The notes: a model not told the origin generated them from the letters alone. DNA of 64,000 nucleotides from Mesomycoplasma ovipneumoniae (GCF_024758565.1 NZ_CP079199.1:124001-188000); one strand, 5' to 3'; positions 26,048 through 36,413 are shown, counted from the stretch's first letter. A program made the numbers and translations.

Positions 26048-28393
26048 ATGTTTAGAAAAAAATACAAAAAACTATTTTTAGGTATATTAACTTCTACTTT
26101 GACCGTTGCTACCGTGGTTTCTTGTGGAACAACTAACAGCGCTAATTTATTTACAAGTTCTACTAATTTAGAATTAAATAAAAAACACCCTTACTATTCA
26201 ATTTATGAGCCACAATTTAATATTGATTTGTTTAAAACTAATAATTTAGAACAATTTATAAGGGCAGAGTTTGCTAAAGTGCCTTATCAAGTCCAAAATT
26301 CTAACTCCAAATTAATCAAGATTAATCAAGACTTTCAAGTATCGCATATTTCAGACTTACAGCAAATTAATTCTAACAATCAAATAGTTCAACCAACAGT
26401 TGAAAATAATACTTTAACTTTAGATCAAGCTAAAGTGGAAATTAAAAATTTCAAGCAAAATAAATTGGCAAATCGCTTTATCAAATTAAATTTAGATTTA
26501 CAAGGCTTAGAATCAAAAGCTAAACAAATTAACATGGATCTAAATAATTTCTATTATGAAATAAACTATAATCAAATTCAAGAAAATAATGATGACACAA
26601 GAATTTTAGATATTCCTATCACTATTAGATATTATAATGCTGATGACAAACAGAACCCTTACAAAAGAGAAAATTTTATTACAATTTATAAACAAATTAG
26701 CGGTTTTGCTCCAAATAAGGCAAAGCAGGATAATATTAATAAAGCTAAAATGATTAGCAAAATCGACTATAAAAATAAAGTTAATATTTCTGTTTATAGT
26801 GCTCTTGAAAATTTAAACTCTAAAGAAGAAATTAAAGGTGAGACTGATACTTTAATTAGAACTAAATATCTTGATAAACAACTAAAAGATATTGATTTGT
26901 TTACAGTAGAAATTCCTGAAAATACTAAAAGTCAATATTATCTAAAAGATGTCAAGCTAGGAGAAGATCTAAAATCTATTTTAGTCACTGTTGTCACAAC
27001 CACAGGTAGTGGACAAAATGCTTACAGTACAGAAAAAGTCTACAAAATTGAAGACTTTAGGCAACTAGATCAACAGGAAGTCCAGCGACTATTTAAAAAA
27101 TATTTAAAAGTTCAAGTCAAAGGTGGAATTAGTTTTTTCAACTATGATTTTGCCAATGTCAATAAAAATGATTTTGTAACTAACTTTGATCAAAATAGCT
27201 TTTTTGATATTAAAATTAATATTTCAGAAAAAACTAACGATACTAGTTTAGCTCCATACACAACTAAGGCTAAAATTAGCTTTAAATCAAAAAATCCTAT
27301 TTTCCAAGACTTTGATATTGATGATTTTAATATTGGAGTGCCAAAATTTGTTCCTCTATTTGATTCTTCAACCTCATTATTAAATAAAAATCAAATTTTT
27401 TCACCTTATAATGCTTCAGTTTATATACCAGAATTAGAAAGAAGAAATATTGGCGAAATTAGTAACAGTATTAATGAAGAGAGTAAATCTTTTGTAACTT
27501 CTGGTGGTTACAAAGAATTTCGTACTTTCTACACTGATAATAAATTAACTCAAGCCGTCCATTATGGTGAAGATGTTTTAGTTCCAACTGGTCTACCGCT
27601 AAAAACTTTTTCTAAATCAAAATTACTAGGGGCTTACTACTTACCAACTCAAGGAGCCGCTGAAGGAATTGGAACTAGCGTTGCACTACAAGTTGACCTT
27701 AACGACTTAGAAATTAGTCAAGAAATTAAGGACAAATATTTACGCAATGTAGATGCTGTTGTTTTCTTTTTTATACACTTAGACAATAATACACTTGGAC
27801 TTTTAGGTCAAACAGCACAAGTTGAACAAGGTAATAAAAACTCTTCAAGAATAGCAACTTATATAAAAGATGCTAGTCCGATTAGTCCAAAAGAATTAGA
27901 AAAAAATACTACTTTTGGTACTATTGGGCAAATTTCTAACAATGGTGGTTGGTCACCGCACGTTCACATCGAAGCTTATCCAATTCGATATGAAATCAAA
28001 GATGGTAAAAAAGTATTTGCCGAAAAATTTTTAAATCAGAAATATTTGCTTGAACCACAAAGAAATATTAGAATAACTCCAAACCGTATTAATAAATATA
28101 TCGATGTAGATAAGCAAAATAAGCAAATTATTAACTTAACCAGTCTTAAAGCTGCGGGTGTACAAATTGATCAAAGCAAAGACATTAACTTAGTTGATAA
28201 TAGTGGAAAAGATACTAAAAAACTTGACACACAATTTAAGGGTTATAAAAACAGAGATTACACTAAATCAATCGATGATTTATTTATCAGAAATCAGGCA
28301 TTAGATCCAAATATATTTTTCCAATTTCGCGATGATAAATCTTCGCGAGTAAGACTGGATAACTTATTTACAAAGGCAAAACAAAATAGTTAA
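26048..28393 (+). CDS. Lipoprotein with C-terminal M23-type peptidase domain
   Basis: 781 residues with no in-frame TGA at all. A basic N-terminus and hydrophobic stretch end in TVVSC, a lipobox with Cys26, so it should be lipid-anchored on the outer face. Residues about 500-645 carry the lysostaphin/M23 pattern: H-YGE-D near 503-507 and HVHIE near 638-642, after FFFIHLDN and GTIGQISNNGGWSPH. Classical M23 enzymes cut peptidoglycan peptides, which this organism does not make. A target on host or competitor bacteria, or another protein, is possible. Start follows AAAGGAAAG. Confidence 0.8.
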   Translation: MFRKKYKKLFLGILTSTLTVATVVSCGTTNSANLFTSSTNLELNKKHPYYSIYEPQFNIDLFKTNNLEQFIRAEFAKVPYQVQNSNSKLIKINQDFQVSHISDLQQINSNNQIVQPTVENNTLTLDQAKVEIKNFKQNKLANRFIKLNLDLQGLESKAKQINMDLNNFYYEINYNQIQENNDDTRILDIPITIRYYNADDKQNPYKRENFITIYKQISGFAPNKAKQDNINKAKMISKIDYKNKVNISVYSALENLNSKEEIKGETDTLIRTKYLDKQLKDIDLFTVEIPENTKSQYYLKDVKLGEDLKSILVTVVTTTGSGQNAYSTEKVYKIEDFRQLDQQEVQRLFKKYLKVQVKGGISFFNYDFANVNKNDFVTNFDQNSFFDIKINISEKTNDTSLAPYTTKAKISFKSKNPIFQDFDIDDFNIGVPKFVPLFDSSTSLLNKNQIFSPYNASVYIPELERRNIGEISNSINEESKSFVTSGGYKEFRTFYTDNKLTQAVHYGEDVLVPTGLPLKTFSKSKLLGAYYLPTQGAAEGIGTSVALQVDLNDLEISQEIKDKYLRNVDAVVFFFIHLDNNTLGLLGQTAQVEQGNKNSSRIATYIKDASPISPKELEKNTTFGTIGQISNNGGWSPHVHIEAYPIRYEIKDGKKVFAEKFLNQKYLLEPQRNIRITPNRINKYIDVDKQNKQIINLTSLKAAGVQIDQSKDINLVDNSGKDTKKLDTQFKGYKNRDYTKSIDDLFIRNQALDPNIFFQFRDDKSSRVRLDNLFTKAKQNS

Positions 28394-28438
28394 AAACTAA
28401 AAGATAAAAAACACAAAAGTTCGCTATTTAATTGTTAT

Positions 28439-29026
28439 CCCCAGTTTCCCAGTTTGATAAGCTAATCTTAAAAAGTGTCCGGGTTTTTTTGGACACTTTT
28501 TTAACTTTTTTGGGAAACTCAAAAAAAATAACTATCAAAGCAAAAACGCTGAATTATAAATCTAACACTCATGCATGCAAAATCCACTTATTAATCAAAT
28601 AAAGCAAACTAAAAAAAGCTAAAATTTTAACTTAAAAAGCAAAATTATGAAATTTTTAAACTGCTTTTTTAGTTTAAAACACTGCAAAAACCATCAAAAA
28701 ATACAACTACTATTTAAACTCAATGCAAATAGAAAACTCGTTTTTATTTGCATTGAGCCTAAAAAAACATATGAAGTTTTGAAAGAACAATAATTAAAAG
28801 CCCTAAATTTGAAGATTTCTAAACGGTTAAATTTAAGGCATACCATTATATTTAAAAACATAATGGATAATTCGCACTATTTGATTTTATCGACAAAAAA
28901 CATGACTAATTCCCCCTTAATTCAATACAAAATTTATTAATTATTCTTAGTGAGTGTAATTATAACCTAAAATTTTTTTAAACCAAATATTTTTTTTTTT
29001 TTTTTTGCAAAGGGTTGATTTTAAAA
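28439..29026 (-). mobile_element. Non-autonomous IS1634-related element (MITE-like) copy 1, outer end truncated
   Basis: Reverse orientation. The end at 28439 (CCCAGTTTCCCAGTTTGAT) matches the terminal inverted repeat of the IS1634-like element at 59519-61414. Inside, in order on the reverse strand: T17/A17 tract (28990-29006), promoter with TATAAT (28959-28964), AAGGGGGAA with a mini-ORF, the conserved small ORF, hairpin CTCAATGCAAATA with complement (28719-28757), and the terminator-like GTGTCC/GGACAC stem (28469-28500). The other end stops near 29026, without its inverted repeat, where the PTS terminators begin. It fills the gap after the M23 gene. Confidence 0.75.
28469..28506 (+). terminator. 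Hairpin usable as terminator of the M23 lipoprotein cassette
   Basis: AAAAGTGTCC and GGACACTTTT around a T-rich loop, followed by more T, about 75 bases past the stop of the lipoprotein gene; part of the MITE-like element. Confidence 0.55.
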
Positions 29027-29031
29027 TAATA

Positions 29032-29098
29032 AAAAACCCCTCTGACTGAAAATCAAAGGGGTTTTTTATTTAAAAACCCACGAATTTGTGGGTTTTTA
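29032..29098 (-). terminator. Two consecutive Rho-independent terminators after the PTS IIA gene
   Basis: The hairpin nearest the gene is AAAAACCCAC/GTGGGTTTTT (29073-29098). The second is AAAAACCCC/GGGGTTTTTT (29032-29067). Confidence 0.8.
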
Positions 29099-29120
29099 AA
29101 TTCAAATTTTAAAGAAAAAG

Positions 29121-29600
29121 TTATGAATTAAGGTATTTTGAAAAATCAACTTTTTCAAGGACTGCAATTATTTCTTCTTTTGATGTAGCTTTAATAATTT
29201 TATCAATATTATCAACATCTTCAAAAGCCGCAACTATTTGGGGTAGGGCAACTGCGGTATGAATATCTGCACTTGTTGCGCCAAGAGTTATTAAAATTTG
29301 AACAGGACGGCTATCTTGGTCAAAATAAAAAGGTTTATCAAAGACAACAAGTGAAAAACAATCTTTAAATACGTCTTTTCCAGCTTCGGCATGAGGCATT
29401 GCAAGAAAAGGGGCAAGTATATAATAAGGTCCGTGTTCAATTGTTGAGTTGATTATCGAGTCAATGTAATTTGGGCTTATTAATTTTTTTTCAACAAGCG
29501 GTTTACATGAGACTTCAATTGCTTCTTGCCAGGTTTGGGCTCTTTGATTAATTAAAATTGAGTCATTTTCAATTAAATTTGTGAGTAAATTAACTGACAT
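29121..29600 (-). CDS. ulaC: PTS ascorbate-type IIA component
   Basis: 159 residues. IIA passes phosphate from HPr to IIB; the phosphorylated His is visible in AMPHAEAG (about residue 69). The sequence fits the fructose/mannitol-like IIA fold of ascorbate systems. TAGGAGA precedes the ATG. It follows IIB after 32 bp. The permease IIC lies 1.65 kb upstream on the same strand, separated by an insertion sequence. Confidence 0.88.
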   Translation of the reverse strand: MSVNLLTNLIENDSILINQRAQTWQEAIEVSCKPLVEKKLISPNYIDSIINSTIEHGPYYILAPFLAMPHAEAGKDVFKDCFSLVVFDKPFYFDQDSRPVQILITLGATSADIHTAVALPQIVAAFEDVDNIDKIIKATSKEEIIAVLEKVDFSKYLNS

Positions 29601-29632
29601 AAGATTTTCTCCTAAATCAAAAAAAGATAAAT

Positions 29633-29923
29633 CTAAACAAGTTGCTCAAGAACTGGACTTAATGCAGTTTTAATTTCATTTTCGTCCATTAAATTAGTTA
29701 CGCCAACAATTTTAGCTTTTTGGTTTTGATTAAACTCGCTAACAAGGTGTTTTGAGGCGATAATTATATCTACTGAATTTGTCAGTCCTTTTGACTGACC
29801 CATTGAAAGGGCTTCTACAGAAGCATCAACCCCTAATTCCTTTACTATTTTTTGAACTTTCAACTTGATTATCATTGAAGTTCCCATTCCATTTCCACAT
29901 GCAGCGACAATTTTTAATGACAT
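29633..29923 (-). CDS. ulaB: PTS ascorbate-type IIB component
   Basis: 96 residues from the ATG at 29923, chosen for AAGGAG just before it over an upstream in-frame candidate. The phosphorylated Cys is in the loop AACGNGMGTSM (residues 7-17), typical of IIB of the ascorbate/lactose type. It receives phosphate from IIA and donates it to the sugar bound by IIC. A TATAAT-like box lies about 60-70 bases upstream, so IIB-IIA may have their own promoter. Confidence 0.88.
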   Translation of the reverse strand: MSLKIVAACGNGMGTSMIIKLKVQKIVKELGVDASVEALSMGQSKGLTNSVDIIIASKHLVSEFNQNQKAKIVGVTNLMDENEIKTALSPVLEQLV

Positions 29924-30017
29924 AATTACTCCTTTATTTTTATTTAATGCAGCAAACAAAAATAATTTTTACTATAATTTTAAAATTATATAACAATTTT
30001 GCAAAAAGCAAATAAAA

Positions 30018-30047
30018 AAATCCTGGTTTTCGCAAAAACCAAGATTT
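30018..30047. repeat. 30-bp target duplication (left) of the IS30-like element
   Basis: Perfect copy of 31186-31215. The sequence is itself a hairpin (ATCCTGGTTTT/AAAACCAAGAT), that is, a terminator stem. Confidence 0.9.
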
Positions 30048-31185
30048 CCCAAATTAAAAATATAAATGCAACATAAACGTATTTTTAAAATCGCCGTTTG
30101 GCGATTTTTTTAAATGTTAAATCACCATATTATCATTAAAGACCTCAAAAGCGGATTTTCAATTAAAAATTTCTCTAGGCATTGAGTTAATTTTACTGAT
30201 TGTATTTTGCAAATCATCATCACTAATTAGGTTAAAATCAAAACCTTTTGGATAAAATCTTCTAATTAATCCGTTTGCATGCTCATTAGAACCTCTTTGA
30301 AATGAAGCATAAGGTTCTGCCTTATAAATTATTACTTTTAATCAATATGCCAATATTGCAATTTCCTCAAATTCAATCCCATTGTCGCAAGTGATAGTTT
30401 TGATATGTAAATTATTTTCATTTGCAAGATCTTTGATAGCTTTATTGATGGTTTTGGGATTTTTATTTCGCACTTTTTTAGCAAATAATTTTCTAGTTTT
30501 TCTTTCTACTAAGGTTAGGATATTATCGTGTCCGCTAGCCTTTTTGCCAACAACTAAATCTAGCTCTCAATGTCCAAAATCTTGCCTTGAATCTATGGAT
30601 TTATCACGTGCTCAAATGGGTTTTACATAACCTTCTGGAACTAATCTTTGCACGGCATTTCTGGTTCTTTTTCCACCTTTTTTGTAATATTTTCTGAGTC
30701 TGTCACTCCTAACTATTACCCATTTATTAGTTTTGATTCAGTTAAAAACAGTCTTTAAAGACGGTCTTTCAATGTCGGGGAAATTTTCTGCTATATAAAA
30801 ATATGTAGCTTTAACTCCATGGACTTTTTTGTCATATTTTATTGCAAAAATTTTGCTAAATTCCTCATATTTTCCTAGCTCAACAAATCTAAAATAATAC
30901 CTATGATAATATCTTTTTCGTCTTTTTGTTATTGCTAAATTAGCTTCATAAATTCCATATTCATTTAGATTTCTTTTAATTTCTCTTGAGACAGTTGAGG
31001 GTGCGACATTAAGTTGTTTAGCAATAAATCTAATACTTTTGTTCTGCTGCAATAAAAACTCAATTTTTACTAAATCTTCAAAACTAAAATGTTTAAATTT
31101 TCTTCTTTCCATGATACTCCAAAAATAAAAAAATGCAACTATAATATTATTATACTATACGTTGCATTTTTATCTTCGATTTAGG
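30048..31185 (-). mobile_element. IS30-family element of the IS1630 type inserted in a terminator
   Basis: 1138 bp with imperfect inverted ends (CCCAAATT...ATAAATGCAAC and CCTAAATC...AAAATGCAAC), one transposase gene and its own hairpin terminator (30088-30112). Exact 30-bp direct repeats flank it. IS1630 of M. fermentans is known to duplicate inverted-repeat terminators in just this way. Confidence 0.88.
30117..31112 (-). CDS. IS30-family transposase
   Basis: 331 residues with TGA Trp codons. The N-terminal helix-turn-helix (SIRFIAKQLNVAPSTVSREI) is typical of IS30. The DDE core is complete: HWELDLVVG, ITCDNGIEF, and NEHANGLIRRFYPKG for the Glu. It lies inside the PTS gene cluster and in the same direction. 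Confidence 0.92.
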
Positions 31186-31215
31186 AAATCCTGGTTTTCG
31201 CAAAAACCAAGATTT
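31186..31215 (-). terminator. Terminator of the PTS IIC gene, right copy of the IS30 target duplication
   Basis: Hairpin with T run 40 bases past the IIC stop, duplicated at 30018-30047 by the insertion. This copy is in the original place relative to IIC. Confidence 0.8.
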
Positions 31216-31254
31216 TTTATACTAAAAATATAAAAATTTGAAAAACTTAATAAA

Positions 31255-32994
31255 TTAGGCTTCTTTTTGAACTAAATCAACATTAACTTTGAGTAATTTT
31301 TGCAGTCATGTTTTTTTAGTTTGTTTTGTTGAATCAACTCCTTGACCTAAAAGAATTAGACCAATCATTCCAACAAAAATAATAATTCATCCTAAAACAT
31401 AGTGGAATTGACCGATAATTAGGCTAAGTCCAAAGAAGAGGTTTCAGTCACCCATTCCTAAAAATCCGGTTGTAACTGGATTTTGACCAACAGGAATTCC
31501 AACATCAGCAATATTTTGGATTAATTTTAGACCAAATGAAATTACAATAATTTCAAAGAATCCAATTATTGCTGGAACAATAAATGCAGCTTTTCAACCT
31601 CCTGAGGCATTAGCATAAACTCCCATTGCTCCTGAGTTGAAAAAGAGTGTGATAAAGAGTGGAATTGCAACTAAGGAATAATTGTTTCCAGGGATTGCAG
31701 CAAGACCAACTGCGATAAAGACAGCTAAAAATTGCCCAAAAACCCCACCAAGGAATCCATAAGTAACGGCGTTAATTGAAAATCCATAAGTTGCGGCAAT
31801 GTCAACAGCAACAACAGCACCAGGAATTACTTTTTCAGAAATTCCGTGGAATGACTGTTGTAATTCAGTAACAAACATTCTAACACCAGTCATAATTGCG
31901 ATTAAGGAAGCAATTATTTGGAGTACTCCACCAAGAATTATGAGAACAAAGTTTGCACCACTATATGATCCATTTCAAGTAGCACCAATTTTTGCAGCTT
32001 CCCCGGTAAATCCACTGTATGTATCATTAACAGTTTTTTCTAATCCATGGTAACCAATAATTATCGCAAATAAAATTGCAAAGAGAAATAGCATAATTAT
32101 TGTTTGGGTAAAAATGTTGTCCTCAAAAATTTTGAGTGATTGAGGTAATTTACGATTTTCAGCACTATGCTCTTTGTTTCCAAAAAAGCGACCCATTTTG
32201 TAACTAGTAAATAAAGTAAGCATTTGTTGGTGACCAACGGCAAAACCAGCATTTTGGGTAACAAGGTTAGTTATTTTTAAGGTTGCAACCGATGAAGTTG
32301 CTCAGTAAATTCCTAAAAATAGACCAGAAATAATTACAAGTCCAACTTGAGATCCAGCAGAAATTGCCCCACCATCAAGCAATGGAATTGAACGGAATAA
32401 AATTACATATAAAAGTGCGGTAACAACTGTTGATTGCTGAAGCATAATATGTCCAGTAATCACAATTGAATTTGTGTTAGTGAACCTTTTTGCCAAAACC
32501 ATTAAAATATTAACAATAAAGGCGGCAATGAAGGTGAAAGATGCTAAAGACAGAAAGTTATTTGCTTGTCCAAAGCTTTTCTCAAGAAAATTGCCCGCAG
32601 AAGTTCACCCTAAATAAGGATCAAGCGGAACAACACCACCGGATTTAATATCTCCAATTGCTCCAAAAACTGGAGCAGCTAGTCGAACTAGAGTAGCTGC
32701 TCCAATTCCTAAAAGGAAAACTCCGATAGCTGTTTTTAGTGCGCCAAGAATTGCTTCTCGACCGCCCCGACCTAAAACAAGATAACCAACAAGAACCAGT
32801 GATCCAAGCAAAAGTGGATTTTGTCTTAAATAGTTATCAAGATAAACTACTCGAACAAGAAAAACAAGGGCAGTTGAAAAATCCTCGCCATTATGACCCA
32901 TTCGAACACCGAGTGTGATCCCGATAATTAAAATGTTAACTGCCAAGAAAATAAGTAGGCCAAAAAGTAATTTGTTCTTTTTACTAAGCGACAT
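31255..32994 (-). CDS. ulaA: PTS ascorbate-type IIC permease
   Basis: 579 residues in one frame with several TGA Trp codons; about 11 hydrophobic segments. Family features include GRGGREAILGALKTAIG near residue 75 and GHIMLQQS and GHQQML further on, typical of UlaA/SgaT permeases, which take up and phosphorylate L-ascorbate or a related sugar acid. AAAGGAAATAAA precedes the ATG. The lactonase gene lies 65 bp upstream on the same strand and is probably transcribed with it. The unmatched C-terminal 25 residues are cytoplasmic and basic. Confidence 0.9.
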
Positions 32995-33059
32995 TTTATT
33001 TCCTTTCTTAAAATTTTTTAAAGTTTAAACTAATAAATAGTTATTTAGAATTTAAAATC

Positions 33060-34121
33060 CTAGATTTTAAAAGCTTTTTTGAGTTCTAGTACGTACTCAG
33101 GAAGAATTGACGGGTCAAATTTTCGCGGCTCATCAAAGGCTAAAATTTCAGCAGGATTGTTAACTAGAATATCATCAATTGCTTCTTGACTAACACCAAC
33201 TTGCTTTAAAAGTGGGATAAACCGATCAAAAAGATAGGTAAATCCAAAGCTCATTTTCCCTTTTAGCATTCCGTAGTTTCGTTGGTATAAAACCCGACCT
33301 GCATCAAGTGATAAAGTAATATGTTTTTGGAGTCCAAGATCAACTAGATATTTAATATTTTCAGCTAAGGTTGCATCAGTATAATATTTAACACGATCAG
33401 GACCATCAAAACATAAAGTCACACCTAATTCCTTAATTATTTTTGCATAATAATATTTATCAGGATTTTTATTTAAGTGTGAAAGCTGAATTTTACGAGG
33501 ATTAGCACCAAAATCAATTAAATATTTAGCAGCCTCATAAGCCATTGTTCCTAGTTGAGTGTGAACCAAAATTGGCGCACCGGTTTCAATTGAAGCTCTT
33601 GCGGCAACTTCCAAAGATTTTAATTCGAGGCGATCAATTGCACCATAACCTGTTCCGGCTTTAATTATTCCTGCTTTTGCCTTTGAACGTTTAACAACTG
33701 GACCAGAATAATTATACTCATCCATTCCTTGGGTTATTTCAGCAACAACCATTTTAGTAATTTCATCAGTTGGAACAAGCGCAAGCCAAGAAGCACCTTT
33801 GTCATAAAAAGCGGCCTTGTGGAAACCGGTGGACATAATAATATGAACTTTACCAGCTAATTCCTGGGCGATTTCGAGCATGCGATAAACATCTCTACCA
33901 ACATTTGGCGGATCCATTGTTACCAATGTTTTTCCGCCGCGAGCTGCAAATTCGAGCGATTCAGCAATTGCAGCTTCGTTTGAAAGCATCACAAAATCAG
34001 GGTGTTCATGAGCCTCAGGACCATAATTTTTAATTAAATGGTCATGACAATCAACAATACCTAACTCTGAGGGGTGAATATCACCTAAGACAGTTCTGGA
34101 AAATTTTTCCGTTTTTTGCAT
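33060..34121 (-). CDS. Phosphotriesterase-family sugar-lactone phosphate lactonase
   Basis: 353 residues from the ATG at 34121 (AAAGGAAA upstream; an in-frame TTG lies 12 codons earlier). Metal ligands of the amidohydrolase/phosphotriesterase fold are visible: DCHDH, the bridging Lys in GIIKAG, His in ILVHTQ and QLSHLN, and Asp in LSLDAGR. A close family member in M. synoviae (Ms0025) hydrolyses xylono- and arabino-1,4-lactone 5-phosphates and also lies with ascorbate PTS genes. The same role here, opening a phosphorylated lactone made by the PTS, is inference from context and family. Confidence 0.85.
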   Translation of the reverse strand: MQKTEKFSRTVLGDIHPSELGIVDCHDHLIKNYGPEAHEHPDFVMLSNEAAIAESLEFAARGGKTLVTMDPPNVGRDVYRMLEIAQELAGKVHIIMSTGFHKAAFYDKGASWLALVPTDEITKMVVAEITQGMDEYNYSGPVVKRSKAKAGIIKAGTGYGAIDRLELKSLEVAARASIETGAPILVHTQLGTMAYEAAKYLIDFGANPRKIQLSHLNKNPDKYYYAKIIKELGVTLCFDGPDRVKYYTDATLAENIKYLVDLGLQKHITLSLDAGRVLYQRNYGMLKGKMSFGFTYLFDRFIPLLKQVGVSQEAIDDILVNNPAEILAFDEPRKFDPSILPEYVLELKKAFKI

Positions 34122-34205
34122 TAAAATTTTTTTTCCTTTCTTTAGTTTTAAAGTCAAACACTTAACAAATAAAATTTGTTTTTAATATTATTTAATTATG
34201 TTTTA

Positions 34206-34211
34206 ATTATA
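34206..34211 (-). promoter_or_regulatory. -10 box of the lactonase-ulaA operon
   Basis: TATAAT preceded by TGG on the reverse strand, leaving a leader of about 80 nt before the lactonase start. Confidence 0.5.
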
Positions 34212-34299
34212 CCATTTTTTTTATTGAATGTGAAAAAAGCAAAACGAAAAATGTTTTGCGATTATAAATAACTATATTAAGCTTCGTTAAGCTTCTTTG

Positions 34300-34370
34300 A
34301 AAAGATATAAATTCCGTATTATTTTAACAAAAAAATAAAAAATAAAAAATAAAAATTTTGAGAATTTTCC
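34300..34370. repeat. Long direct repeat (left) flanking MITE-like copy 2
   Basis: Matches 36350-36413, with the shared core CGTATTATTTTAA and GAATTTT near the inner end. Interpreted as a long target duplication. Confidence 0.6.
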
Positions 34371-34508
34371 TGAGCTACCCTGTTTGATTGCAAAAATTCA
34401 CCTTTTATTGGATATAAATACGCAAAAATAGCGACAAATCCATGTTTTTTTACACTAAAACCTTATTAAGCATTTTCAAAAAAAAAAAAAAAAAAATGCT
34501 TGGTACAA

Positions 34509-35912
34509 TAAATAAGTAGAAAAAGTTCCGACAATTAGTTTTTTTTCTATGATTTTGATTGCACCACTTTTGTTGATTTTTTTTAGCATGTTCATTTTAA
34601 AAAATTTGACAAATAATTTACCTCATATAATAACTTGGAGTTTTATATGATAAGCAACCTTGAGGCCTTTCATTGTTATACCAATCAATAAATTCACTTA
34701 TTTTTTGATAAGCAATAGCCACATTTTCAAAATTTTCGCCCTCAATATTAAGCAATTCTCGTTGAAAAACCGCATAAAAATATTCAATAGGACGGTTTGC
34801 AAGGGCATTTCCTTTTGGTGACATTGATTGTTGGATACCATTTTGCTTTAAAAAATTAGCAAATTTGTAGTTCGCATATTCCACGCCATGATCTGAATGG
34901 AAAAATTTTGGTTTAATTTTATACTTTTTGATTGTTTCTTTTACTAAGTTTATAGTTTCTTCTGCAAATCTTGTTTTAGAAATTGAAAAATTGAGCAAGT
35001 AATTGGATTTTATTTCAATAATTGAGTGTAGGTAAAATCATTCGTTGTTAATTTTGATAAATTTAATATCAGCAAACCATTTTTCACCAAAATTTTCTGA
35101 GGAAAAGTCACCTTTGATATGATCTTCAGCCCAAATTCGTGTAAACTTTTTCTCTTTTGGCGCTGGTTTTCCTTGCTTTTTATAAGCAATTGATTTTAAT
35201 CCTAAAAATTCGTAGTGCTTTTGAAAAACGTACGTGGATACATAATTTCCCTGACTTATGTAAATATTATATAGGACGTCGCGGCCTTTTACCTTTCGAT
35301 ACAAATAGAAATTTTCACGAATTCACTCAAGTAATTTTTCATCATAAGTCATTTTCTTTGGTGGTTTTTTCTCCCTTATTTTCTCATAAATCGAAGTGCG
35401 ATTAACCTTAAAAACACTACAAATTCTAGTGGAATTTTCGATTTTCTTTTTATCTTGTTGTTGTTCTTGCTTTCGTTTTTTGAGTTCCTCAAGAATAATT
35501 GCGGGGTCAATCCCGGATTTTCTAAGAACACTCTCCACTATTTCTTGATAAATTCCACGATCATTTTCAGAAAGATCGTTAATTGTATATTTCTTTTTTG
35601 GTTTACGCGGAGATTTGATTTTTCCACGAGTACTTATCAAACTTTTCATATCATTATTATAAAACTTTTTTTGCCAATTTCTTATCAAATTATTGGCATA
35701 TATATGCAACATTCATTCTTTACGTGCATATTTACTTTTCGATTTGCTTTTGTAAATTTCTCTAAATTCTTCAGCAAAATGCAAAATTGCGTTTTTTAAC
35801 CCTTTAGATTCGGCAATTTTAATGTATTTAAATTTGTCTTCAATTGTGAATTTGTATTGTTTCATTTTGACACACCTTTTTTCGAATGGTCTGAAACTAG
35901 TATACTAATTTA
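34509..35912 (-). mobile_element. IS3-family insertion sequence, copy 2
   Basis: 1404 bp, ends TAAATTA/TAAATAA. Perfect 15-bp direct repeats AAATGCTTGGTACAA flank it (34494-34508 and 35913-35927). The duplicated bases are the -35 region of the MITE-like element. Confidence 0.9.
34618..35865 (-). CDS. IS3-family transposase (single-frame OrfAB), copy 2
   Basis: 415 residues, nearly identical to copies 1 and 3. All three DDE residues are present (WFADIK, HSDHGVEY, NRPIEYFY). The ATG follows AAAAAAGGTGTGTCAAA as in the other copies. No disabling change seen. Confidence 0.9.
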
Positions 35913-36349
35913 AAATGCTTGGTACAAGAAAAAATTATGTTATAATTAGCCTCACTAAGAATAAATTAATAAATTTGAATATTGGATTAAGGGGGAATTA
36001 ATTATGTTTTTTGTTTAAAAAAATTAGAAAATGCGAATTTTCCGTTATATTTTTAAATATGATGGAATGCCTTAAATTTGACCGTTTAGAAATCTACAAA
36101 TTTATGGCTTTCAATTATTGTTCTTTCAAAACTTCATATATTTTTTTAGGCTCAATGTAAATAAAAATGAGTTTTCTTTTTGCATTGAGTTTAAATAGTA
36201 GTTATATTTTTTTATGATTTTTGCTGTTTTGTCCATAAATTGATTTTTGTCATTGTTTTAAAATAGGTAATTAACTTTTGGCAAAAAGTTAAAAAGCACG
36301 AAAAACTGGACAATTTTTTAAGATTATCTCACCAAACTGAGAAACTCGG

Positions 36350-36413
36350 AAAAATATATAAAGTGCGTATTATTTTAAGAAAAAAATAAAAACTAAAAAT
36401 TTGGGGAATTTTT
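36350..36413. repeat. Long direct repeat (right) flanking MITE-like copy 2
   Basis: Partner of 34300-34370. It overlaps the terminator of the P68-type gene, so the target was probably that terminator region. Confidence 0.6.

Larger units (their letters stand above)
34371..36349 (+). mobile_element. Non-autonomous IS1634-related element (MITE-like) copy 2, split by IS3 copy 2
   Basis: The left end (TGAGCTACCCTGTTTGAT) is a degenerate and the right end (ACCAAACTGAGAAACTCGG) a near-perfect terminal inverted repeat. Without the 1404-bp IS and its duplicated 15 bp the element is about 560 bp. Contents: A19 tract, TTGGTA -35 and TATAAT (35940-35945), AAGGGGGAA, mini-ORF, small ORF at about 36061, hairpin around 36150-36190. 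Confidence 0.75.

Noticed and set aside
24563-28393. Integrative conjugative element
   Set aside because: No TraE, TraG, relaxase or integrase-like genes around; three genes alone do not support it.
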